Positions 1 through 5,537 of a stretch of DNA of 7,845 nucleotides are shown here, one piece after another. The notes under the pieces were generated by a model. It was not told the DNA's origin, did no database searches, and saw only the letters and a program-made list of their open reading frames with translations. Source of the stretch: Acidobacteriota bacterium (GTDB taxonomy: Bacteria > Acidobacteriota > Terriglobia > Terriglobales > Acidobacteriaceae); the NCBI GenBank assembly GCA_021778875.1, contig JAJYBT010000084.1, forward strand, positions 1 to 7,845. The letters run 5' to 3'. The first letter of the stretch is position 1. Every line of letters starts with the position of its first letter. Made by a program: the position numbers and the translations under genes.

Positions 1-60
1 CTTGTGCGGTCAACAGGCCCGGGAGCTCGCGGCTCCTGACCGGTTCCGCGCCAGGTGCCG

Positions 61-906
61 ATGAGCGAACAAACGACAGCCAGTTCCCAGGAGGCGCAGG
101 CCGTTTCGCCTGCGTGGAGCAGAATCGAGAGGGCGCGCCATCCCCAGCGGCCTTACCCCATGGACTTTATCGAACGAATCTTTACGGATTTCAGCGAGAT
201 TCACGGGGACCGCGCCTTTGGCGACGATGAAGCCGTCGCATGCGGAATGGCGCGTCTGGGCGACGATGAGGTGCTGGTGATTGGCAACCGAAAGGGTGGC
301 AGCACCAGGGAGCGCGTGCGGCGCAACTTCGGCATGCCAAATCCCGAGGGCTACCGCAAGGCGCTGCGCTGCATGAAAATTGCCGAGAAGTTCAGCCGGC
401 CCGTCATCAGTCTCATTGACCTGCCCGGGGCCTATCCCGGCCTCGGTGCGGAAGAGCGCGGCCAGGCCGAAGCCATCGCGCGCAACATCCTTGAGATGTC
501 CCGCCTGCGCGTGCCCACCATTTCCGTCATCAGCGGCGAAGGCGGTTCAGGCGGCGCGCTGGCTTTGGCCGTCAGCGACCGTGTTCTGATTCTGGAGAAC
601 GCACTCTACTTCGTGATTACTCCGGAGTCCTGCGCTGCCATCATGTGGCGCGATGCCGCACAAAAGCAATTGGCCGCCGATGCCATGCGCATCTCCGCAC
701 CTGAGGTTGCCGCGCTCGGCTGCGTGGATGAAATCATCCGGGAGCCGGAGGGCGGCGCGCATACCGACCACGAAACCGGGGCGGGAATCCTTGGTACCGC
801 GCTCAAGCATCACCTGGCCCAACTCAAGGCCATTCCCGTCGACGACCTCGTGGCCGCCAGGCAACAGAAGTTCCGCAAAATTGCGCAGTTCTATACGGAA
901 GGTTAG
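61..906 (+). CDS. accA: Acetyl-CoA carboxylase carboxyltransferase subunit alpha
   Basis: With AccD, this subunit transfers the carboxyl group from biotin on AccB to acetyl-CoA, giving malonyl-CoA for fatty-acid synthesis in the cytoplasm. The 281-residue product matches AccA throughout: the RHPQRPY block near residues 26-32, GDRAF at 49-53, RRNFGMPNPEGYRKA at 87-101, DLPGAYPGLGAEERGQ at 120-135 and the oxyanion glycine loop GEGGSGGALA at 159-168 (crotonase-like fold). I chose ATG 61, with AGG at 53-55 as a weak ribosome-binding site; GTG 55 is in frame and would add two residues. The conserved Trp is residue 19, whereas in E. coli AccA (319 aa, from memory) it is near 61, so the N-terminal helical arm is about 40 residues shorter. 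The usual HQKGR stretch reads NRKGG (76-80). No accD is adjacent. A 109-base gap without a clear terminator leads to the next gene. The family call is firm; whether it is the main AccA of the cell is unknown. Confidence 0.96.
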   Translation: MSEQTTASSQEAQAVSPAWSRIERARHPQRPYPMDFIERIFTDFSEIHGDRAFGDDEAVACGMARLGDDEVLVIGNRKGGSTRERVRRNFGMPNPEGYRKALRCMKIAEKFSRPVISLIDLPGAYPGLGAEERGQAEAIARNILEMSRLRVPTISVISGEGGSGGALALAVSDRVLILENALYFVITPESCAAIMWRDAAQKQLAADAMRISAPEVAALGCVDEIIREPEGGAHTDHETGAGILGTALKHHLAQLKAIPVDDLVAARQQKFRKIAQFYTEG

Positions 907-1015
907 CTCGGGTGGAGCATCGGCTCGTGACGAAGGTTGGCAGGGTTGGCGCGGTTTCTCGCTCGCAGTGGATGGATCGCCGTCTGCTGCGTCGCTCCGT
1001 GGCCGGGGGCTGCCG

Positions 1016-2053
1016 ATGAGCACACCCCTGGTCTCTGGCAGCCGGTTGCGCTCCTATCTGGAGTTCCTGACCGCAATCCTCTACTTCTTCATGGTGCGCG
1101 CGTTTGCCCATCGCAGCGCGGATGCCTGGGCAAGCGAGGTCTGGTCGCCGCTCATCGCCCAGGCCATGATCGTGTTTCTGCTCGTCACGGGCTTTGCTCT
1201 CTTTGGATACATGCTCGATGGCCAGCAGAATCCCATGAGCGAGCAGGGCCTGCCCGCGCGTCCCGGCTGGAAAAAGGAAACTGGCCTCGGGCTTGCCATT
1301 GGCTGGGCAGCCACCGTGCTCTGTGTGCTACCGCTTACTGTCGTGGGCGGCATCGCCATCGTGCTCAGAACCGATCTCGCCTCCTGGGGATGGCTGATTG
1401 CCGACGCGGCCTATTTTGCTCTGGCGGCAATGGCTGAAGAGGTCGCCTTTCGCGGCTATGCGTTCCAGCGATTTGTCCGGAGCGTCGGCCCTGTTGCGGC
1501 GTCGCTCGGATTTGCCGCTCTCTACGCCATCGTGCAGGGACTCCGGCCAGGCGCAAGCACGGTCAGCGTCACCGTTGCCGCGGTCTTCAGCCTCGTGCTC
1601 TCCGTTGCCTATCTGCGCACAAGGGCCCTCTGGGTGAGCTGGGGCCTCAACTTCGGGTGGAAGGCGAGCCGGGCCCTTATCTTTGGCCTTGCCGTCAACG
1701 GTGTCAACAGTCACTCCTCGGTCGTCGAGGGCAATCCCATGGGTCCCTTCTGGATCACCGGCGGTGGCTACGGCATGGAAGGCAGCTGGGTGGCGCTCGT
1801 CGTCTTGTTCGCGGCCATCTTCGTCGTCTACCGCGCAACGCGCGACCTGGACTTCCGATTCAACACGCCTGTCATCGTCCCCGGAGGAATCCCCGTCGAT
1901 CTGGATGCCGCCGCGCGCCGTCAGCATGAGGCCGCCATCGGAACGGCAGAAGCCGCCGCTCCCTCCCTCGTCCAGATACTTCCCGCCGCCACGCCGCCCG
2001 CATCTGCTGAAAACCCGGCCACTTCGACGGATCAGACCGACAATTTGCTCTGA
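1016..2053 (+). CDS. CPBP-family (CAAX protease-like) membrane protein, catalytic residues degenerate
   Basis: A 345-residue multi-pass membrane protein of the CPBP/Abi intramembrane family, which includes Rce1-type glutamic proteases. Hydrophobic segments lie near residues 12-28, 44-64, 85-112, 118-140, 157-176, 183-200 and 253-270. Motif 1 of the family, EExxxR, is present as EEVAFR at 141-146. Motif 2 (FxxxH) is F166-AAL-Y170, with Tyr in place of His. Motif 3 (HxxxN/D) is N212-FGW-K216, although the flanking YLRTRALW and GLNFGW are clearly the family's usual context (YLRTRSLW, GLHFGWN). Two histidines needed for activity in known members are therefore missing, so it is probably a non-catalytic relative. 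A hydrophilic Ala/Pro-rich tail of about 70 residues follows the last membrane segment. I chose ATG 1016, with GGGGG at 1005-1009 upstream; GTG 968 is an in-frame alternative. It may be co-transcribed with accA, since no terminator is visible between them. Confidence 0.85.
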   Translation: MSTPLVSGSRLRSYLEFLTAILYFFMVRAFAHRSADAWASEVWSPLIAQAMIVFLLVTGFALFGYMLDGQQNPMSEQGLPARPGWKKETGLGLAIGWAATVLCVLPLTVVGGIAIVLRTDLASWGWLIADAAYFALAAMAEEVAFRGYAFQRFVRSVGPVAASLGFAALYAIVQGLRPGASTVSVTVAAVFSLVLSVAYLRTRALWVSWGLNFGWKASRALIFGLAVNGVNSHSSVVEGNPMGPFWITGGGYGMEGSWVALVVLFAAIFVVYRATRDLDFRFNTPVIVPGGIPVDLDAAARRQHEAAIGTAEAAAPSLVQILPAATPPASAENPATSTDQTDNLL

Positions 2054-2063
2054 TTTTCCCCGC

Positions 2064-2085
2064 CCACGCGCCTTCTCCGCGGTGG
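2064..2085 (+). other. Imperfect hairpin after the CPBP gene
   Basis: CCACGCG (2064-2070) pairs with CGCGGTGG (2078-2085) with one bulged base and a seven-base loop, 10 bases after the CPBP stop codon. No T-run follows, so it is not a standard intrinsic terminator. It could stabilise the 3' end of the message or be chance in GC-rich DNA. Confidence 0.25.
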
Positions 2086-2166
2086 TCTGCTCAAAACTAA
2101 TTTGCACTTTCCCCTTGAACACATCTGCCGTTTGCGCAATCCTTGAATCATCCATGGGAGGGTCCC

Positions 2167-3492
2167 ATGATGCGGCGATATACGTCTCCAGGGGCTTGCA
2201 CCGCCAAAGCTCCGCCTCAGGACACACGTTGGATCAGGGTCTTGCTGTGCCTCGCGGGCCTCTGCTCGCTTGCTGCGCTTCTTTCCCCGCCCCAGGCCGC
2301 TGCCCAGGTCGTCACCATCGATAAAAACGGCAACGCCAGCACTTCCGGGCAGGCTGCGCCCATTGACCGCCGCTTCGCCCAGGTCCAGCCCACGAACGTC
2401 CCCTTGGATACGGCTCCGCTCGACGCCAAAACCCGCCTGGATCTCATACGGGCTCTGCAGGCCGAGCAGGGCTTTGCCATGCGCCCATTCCCAGGCGGCC
2501 ACAAGGGCCTCACGCTGGAAGCCAATGGAAAGCTCAATCCCGCCGGCCAGGCTTACGTGGATTTGGTCGAGAACGTTGGAGTCAGCGCAAAGCCCGGAGA
2601 CCGGTTGGTTGTCACCGATGTCAAAGTTGAACGGGCCAAAATCATTTTTGAGCTCAACGGCGGGCCGGATCTCAAGCACCGCTTTCTCCGCCACATCGAG
2701 CTGGGGCCGGGGCCCTACACTGCCCCCGTCATTCAGGACGATGGAACCCTGCCCACCGGCTCGCGCCTCACGCTCACCTTCAAGGACCGCGTGCCCATGC
2801 TGACCAATAAACAGGTCATGGCGCTGCTCGCTCCCCTCATCTCGTTTCAGGTGAAAACACCCATCCAGGCATTTACTGACACGCTGCCTCCCAAGCTCAA
2901 ACAGGCCATTCTCAACCACCAGGTCATGGTTGGAATGAGCACCGACATGGTCCTCTTTGCAAAAGGTCAGCCGGAAAGAAAAGTCCGTGAGATGGACGGG
3001 CAGATGCCCTTCGAGGAGTGGATCTACGGCAGCGCCACCAGAAATGTGGAATTTGTCCGCATCAACGGCAATCGCGTAATCCGCGTCGAGATTGCAAAGG
3101 TCGGCGAGAAGCCCCAGATCTTCACCACGGATGAAGTGGAAGGCATGATGCGCACCGACGGTTCGCCTCTTGAGGCTGGCAATCCGCCCAATGTCCACAC
3201 CGTCCAGTTGGGTGACGTCGAGCGTGACCCGAATACCCAGGCCCCGGCCGCTCCGCCCTCTCTGCGGGATCCGGGCGAAAAACTGCCGACCGACAGCACC
3301 AGAGTCGGAGTGATGCGGCCCGTGCAGTTCCCCAAAGAGAAGACCGACAAGGACAAGACCGATCCGCAGCCCGCCTCCGGCCAGACTGCTCCAACCACCG
3401 CGCCGCCCGCCAACGTGCAACCCCCGCCTGCCGACGCCTCGCAGCCGGCCCCGGCTGGCCCGCCCTCCTCCGGCAGCCCCCAGCCCCAGTAG
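2167..3492 (+). CDS. Secreted protein with BamE/SmpA-like segment and proline-rich C-terminal tail
   Basis: A 441-residue exported protein of unknown function. The N-terminus has Arg residues, a hydrophobic stretch at about residues 23-40, and an AAA-Q signal-peptidase I site near residue 46. The central region (about 110-250) looks like beta-rich globular sequence. Around residues 253-310 the pattern GMSTDMVLFAKGQPERK ... EEWIYG ... VEFVRINGNRVIRVE resembles the BamE/SmpA-OmlA type fold (G-M-x-x-x-x-V, then G-x-P, then W-x-Y, then a strand pair). That resemblance is by eye only. From about residue 345 the protein is low-complexity, rich in Pro, Ala, Gln, Ser and Thr, suggesting a disordered periplasmic or cell-surface tail. 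I chose ATG 2167, preceded by GGGAGGG at 2156-2162; TTG 2143 is in frame but would put the ribosome-binding site inside the gene. A second ATG at 2170 is equally possible. No pathway partner is evident among the neighbours. Confidence 0.85.
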   Translation: MMRRYTSPGACTAKAPPQDTRWIRVLLCLAGLCSLAALLSPPQAAAQVVTIDKNGNASTSGQAAPIDRRFAQVQPTNVPLDTAPLDAKTRLDLIRALQAEQGFAMRPFPGGHKGLTLEANGKLNPAGQAYVDLVENVGVSAKPGDRLVVTDVKVERAKIIFELNGGPDLKHRFLRHIELGPGPYTAPVIQDDGTLPTGSRLTLTFKDRVPMLTNKQVMALLAPLISFQVKTPIQAFTDTLPPKLKQAILNHQVMVGMSTDMVLFAKGQPERKVREMDGQMPFEEWIYGSATRNVEFVRINGNRVIRVEIAKVGEKPQIFTTDEVEGMMRTDGSPLEAGNPPNVHTVQLGDVERDPNTQAPAAPPSLRDPGEKLPTDSTRVGVMRPVQFPKEKTDKDKTDPQPASGQTAPTTAPPANVQPPPADASQPAPAGPPSSGSPQPQ

Positions 3493-3576
3493 ACCCGAGC
3501 ATGCCGGTTTGATGTAAACTGGAACCAGCGAGTCCAGCTTCCTCCCGGCAAAATCCTTGCAGCAAGAGGTGAGTGA

Positions 3577-3621
3577 ATGACCGCGCCGTTGAAGCCGCGA
3601 GCAGGAATTCTGCGCGCGTGA
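3577..3621 (+). other. Possible leader peptide ORF upstream of zinc-ribbon gene
   Basis: A 14-codon ORF, MTAPLKPRAGILRA, sits in the 165-base gap before the zinc-ribbon gene. It has its own good ribosome-binding site, AAGAGGTGA (3564-3572), four bases before its ATG, and ends 36 bases before the next start. The small inverted repeat CTTGC-A-GCAAG (3556-3566) overlaps its ribosome-binding site. It could be a translated leader that affects the downstream gene, or chance. No amino acid is repeated as in classical attenuator peptides. Confidence 0.25.
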
Positions 3622-3657
3622 GCAGAGACACCCCAACAAGGAGATACACCAGAACCC

Positions 3658-3837
3658 ATGGCCAAAATTGCCAAAACAGGTGACCGCAAGAAGGTAATGG
3701 ACACGACCAAGTCCACGGACTGTCCGAAGTGCAGCAAGCCGACCCGCATCGTCAAGCGCGTAAAGGACCGCGAGCGTGGCATCCCGGGCGGAGTCTATAT
3801 CTCGTGCTCTGTGTGCGACTTCTACGAGAAACTTTAA
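3658..3837 (+). CDS. Small zinc-ribbon protein (59 aa)
   Basis: A very small, basic protein with two Cys pairs, C22-P-K-C25 and C50-S-V-C53, 24 residues apart, the geometry of a zinc ribbon. The CPKCSKPTRIV ... ISCSVCDFYEKL layout recalls the C-terminal zinc fingers of topoisomerase I and ribosomal or RNA-polymerase zinc ribbons, suggesting nucleic-acid or ribosome contact; this is inference. The N-terminal 20 residues are Lys-rich and probably flexible. The start is ATG 3658. The nearest strong ribosome-binding site, AAGGAG at 3638-3643, is 14 bases away, which is longer than ideal, but there is no other in-frame start between them. The stop is followed after 26 bases by a strong terminator, so this is the last gene of the + strand block. 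The convergent neighbour is pyrF. Function is unknown. Confidence 0.85.
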   Translation: MAKIAKTGDRKKVMDTTKSTDCPKCSKPTRIVKRVKDRERGIPGGVYISCSVCDFYEKL

Positions 3838-3863
3838 GCGCAAGTTGAAGTTTAGGCGTGTGG

Positions 3864-3890
3864 AAAAGCCCGGCGCTCAGCCGGGCTTTT
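3864..3890. terminator. Bidirectional intrinsic terminator between zinc-ribbon gene and pyrF
   Basis: A perfect 11-bp stem, AAAAGCCCGGC (3864-3874) with GCCGGGCTTTT (3880-3890), closes a five-base loop GCTCA. Because the arms begin with A4 and end with T4, each strand reads as a GC-rich hairpin ending in a T-run. It lies 26 bases after the zinc-ribbon stop on the + strand and 13 bases after the pyrF stop on the - strand, so it can end both transcripts. Confidence 0.9.
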
Positions 3891-3903
3891 CTGCGTCTCT
3901 GCT

Positions 3904-4680
3904 TCAGTCCTGGAGCGCCCCTGCCATCTCGCGCAGAATGGCCTCGGCCGCTTCAGCCGGATGCGATGCCTGGGTAATGGGTCGGCCCACCACCAGGTAG
4001 CTGGCCCCCTGGCGCAGGGCCGCTGCCGGCGTAGCCACGCGCTTCTGGTCGCCAATCTCCGCACCTGCCGGACGAATGCCGGGAATCACCAGCACGCCCT
4101 CGGGCCCCGTGAGCCCTCGCAGAGCCTGTACCTCCTGAGGGGAGCATACGAAGCCGCGAATCCCGGCATCGATCCCCATCCTGGCCAGCAGCTCCACCTG
4201 CTCGCCGGGCGTGCGATCCAGCCCGGCGGCCTTCATCTGCGCCGCATCCATGCTGGTCAGCACGGTCACCGCCAGCAACTCCGGCGGATCGGCCAGATGC
4301 ATCAGAGCCTCCCGCGCTGCGGCCAGCATGGCTGGCCCGCCCAGCGCATGCACGGTCATCATGCGCACGCCCAGCGCAGCCGCCGAGCGCGCCGCGCCCG
4401 CCACGGTGTTGGGAATGTCGTGAAGCTTCAAATCAAGGAACACTGAGTGGCCGCGCGCCACCAGCGGCTCCAGCACTGCGGGGCCCGCGGCGACAAACAG
4501 CTCCAGCCCCACCTTGAACCACTGGCACGTATTCTCAAGGCGGCTCATCAGCTCAAATGCGCTGCGCGCGTCCGGCGCATCGAGGGCGACAATCAGGCGT
4601 TTGCGGGCTTCCTCCACAGGGTCCGGCCCCGTGGGGCGGGCAGAGGAGAAACTCGGATTCAGCCGCTCTGGGATGGGCAT
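3904..4680 (-). CDS. pyrF: Orotidine 5'-phosphate decarboxylase
   Basis: This enzyme decarboxylates OMP to UMP, the last step of de novo pyrimidine synthesis, as a cytoplasmic TIM-barrel dimer. The 258-residue product carries the family signatures: LIVALDAPD with Asp34, FKVGLELF with Lys56, the catalytic D-x-K-x-x-D array FLDLKLHDIPNTV (Asp83, Lys85, Asp88), TVHALGG, VIPGIRP and the phosphate-binding GASYLVVGRPIT near the C-terminus. All expected catalytic residues are present. I chose ATG 4680, with TAGGA seven bases upstream on the minus strand; TTG 4686 is in frame but lies inside that spacer. The first 25 residues precede the core and are probably a loose extension. No other pyr gene is adjacent. 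It ends 13 bases before the shared terminator. Confidence 0.96.
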   Translation of the reverse strand: MPIPERLNPSFSSARPTGPDPVEEARKRLIVALDAPDARSAFELMSRLENTCQWFKVGLELFVAAGPAVLEPLVARGHSVFLDLKLHDIPNTVAGAARSAAALGVRMMTVHALGGPAMLAAAREALMHLADPPELLAVTVLTSMDAAQMKAAGLDRTPGEQVELLARMGIDAGIRGFVCSPQEVQALRGLTGPEGVLVIPGIRPAGAEIGDQKRVATPAAALRQGASYLVVGRPITQASHPAEAAEAILREMAGALQD

Positions 4681-4742
4681 TCCCAAATCCTACTGCATCG
4701 CCCGCAAGGCTGGCTCGCAGCGGTCTTCCAATCGCGGAACGC

Positions 4743-4768
4743 AAGGGCGCGGGATGCAGGGCGCCCTT
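4743..4768. other. Stem-loop between the 147-aa gene and pyrF
   Basis: AAGGGCGC (4743-4750) pairs perfectly with GCGCCCTT (4761-4768) around a ten-base loop. A T-run (TTTT to 4770) follows only on the + strand, where no gene ends. On the - strand, the direction of the flanking genes, the stem is followed by GCG and not by T. It lies 63 bases upstream of the pyrF start. It could be an mRNA structure in the pyrF leader or a block to antisense transcription. The role is unproven. Confidence 0.35.
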
Positions 4769-4829
4769 TTCGTTCAGGAAAAGGCCGTCGTGCATCATGC
4801 AGGCAAGTGAAGGTGCAGGGAGAAACGCT

Positions 4830-5273
4830 CTAGGCTTGCAACACCCTTGCATCGGCGGTGCTGCAGCCTCCCAGCCGGGCCTGGTCCTGGGGCGGCAGAA
4901 AGCGGCAAAGATACGCGATCGGATCGCCCGAGTCGGCCATTTGCCGCAAGTGATATTTCCACACATCCGGCTTTGTGGTGCGGCGCGTGAAGGGCTTGCG
5001 CGTCACCTGAACCACTTCGCCCTTGCTGTTGACCCTGGGGTAGGTGATCGAGGGAACTCTGAAGCTGATCGATGTGCCCGTCCGCCAGAAGCATTGTGCA
5101 AAATCATGGGAAAATAGCAGGCCGTAATGGCGCCCCTCGCTCGCGAGCATGGCTATTGCTCGTTCGGTGCCTGGCCAGTCGGGCTGAATATTCGCCAGAA
5201 ACCAGTGCCGGAACTCGAATCCGTTAAACTGGGCTTGATTCAGCAGAAGTCTCAGCAACTCAATGCGGTTCAT
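4830..5273 (-). CDS. Conserved hypothetical protein (147 aa)
   Basis: A soluble 147-residue protein with no signal peptide or membrane segment. It is rich in aromatic and positively charged residues (Trp at 24, 33, 63, 105). Two patterns stand out: GLLFSHDFAQCFW at 51-63 and WKYHLRQMADSGDPIAYL at 105-122. From memory, a scattered family of small uncharacterised bacterial proteins, often near mobile or strain-specific genes, shares an HDFA block followed by W-x-x-HL-x-x-M; I cannot confirm membership here. The middle (about 70-101) is hydrophilic and Lys/Arg/Thr-rich. The start ATG 5273 is well supported by AAAGGA eight bases upstream on the minus strand. A 149-base gap separates it from pyrF downstream, so a shared transcript is possible but not tightly coupled. 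It has the 264-base divergent region as its promoter side. No function is assigned. Confidence 0.75.
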   Translation of the reverse strand: MNRIELLRLLLNQAQFNGFEFRHWFLANIQPDWPGTERAIAMLASEGRHYGLLFSHDFAQCFWRTGTSISFRVPSITYPRVNSKGEVVQVTRKPFTRRTTKPDVWKYHLRQMADSGDPIAYLCRFLPPQDQARLGGCSTADARVLQA

Positions 5274-5353
5274 TGCACCATTCCTTTTCTGCGGTTAACC
5301 ATCGGTCGGAGGTTGGTGTCCTTCAAAGTGCATGCAAGGGGGAGGGCCTCAAC

Positions 5354-5395
5354 ATGAGAGAGCTTTCTATTGCTCATAAACGTCAAATGGGGTGA
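5354..5395 (+). other. Mini-ORF in the divergent intergenic region
   Basis: A 13-codon ORF, MRELSIAHKRQMG, has a strong ribosome-binding site GGAGG (5341-5345) eight bases before its ATG. It lies upstream of the TPR gene in the most A+T-rich part of the 5274-5537 gap and is followed by a terminator-like hairpin at 5443-5473. It may be a leader peptide or a chance ORF. The rest of this gap holds no clear sigma-70 promoter that I could align with confidence. Confidence 0.25.
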
Positions 5396-5442
5396 GTTTT
5401 CATTTCGCTGCCGGAAGATTTTCTTGCGGAACCTGGCTGCCT

Positions 5443-5473
5443 GCCGGTTCAGCAGTCATCCGGCTTGTTTTTT
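5443..5473 (+). terminator. Terminator-like hairpin upstream of TPR gene
   Basis: GCCGG (5443-5447) pairs with CCGGC (5460-5464) around a twelve-base loop, followed by TTGTTTTTT (5465-5473). The T-run is good but the stem is only five pairs. It sits between the mini-ORF and the TPR start at 5538, where it could act as a weak attenuator. Confidence 0.3.
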
Positions 5474-5537
5474 GCACCGCTTCTGCTGCGCTTGGCGCGG
5501 TCATCGCCCCCGGGCAAGCGAAGGAGAGCGCAGATTG

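Noticed and set aside
653..1015. Upstream extension of the CPBP reading frame into accA
   Set aside because: This part overlaps the well-supported C-terminus of AccA and translates to Ser/Arg/Pro-rich shadow sequence. The real start is taken as ATG 1016.
2115..2143. TTGAAC with AATCCT 17 bases later as a promoter for the secreted-protein gene
   Set aside because: The -35 box matches four of six and the -10 box only three of six. This is too weak in a genome of this composition.
1328..2227. A 299-codon minus-strand open frame opposite the CPBP gene
   Set aside because: The + strand shows membrane segments and family motifs. The antisense product is a low-complexity mix of charged residues and Gly, with no motif.
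2032..3843. A 603-codon minus-strand open frame across the secreted-protein and zinc-ribbon genes
   Set aside because: It lies antisense to two genes with good starts, a signal peptide and Cys motifs. Its translation is Gly/Arg/Leu-rich with no recognisable domain, as expected of a GC-rich shadow frame.
4553..4966. Minus-strand 137-codon frame bridging pyrF and the 147-aa gene
   Set aside because: It overlaps the starts and ends of two better supported genes on the same strand and has Pro/Arg/Ala-rich shadow composition.
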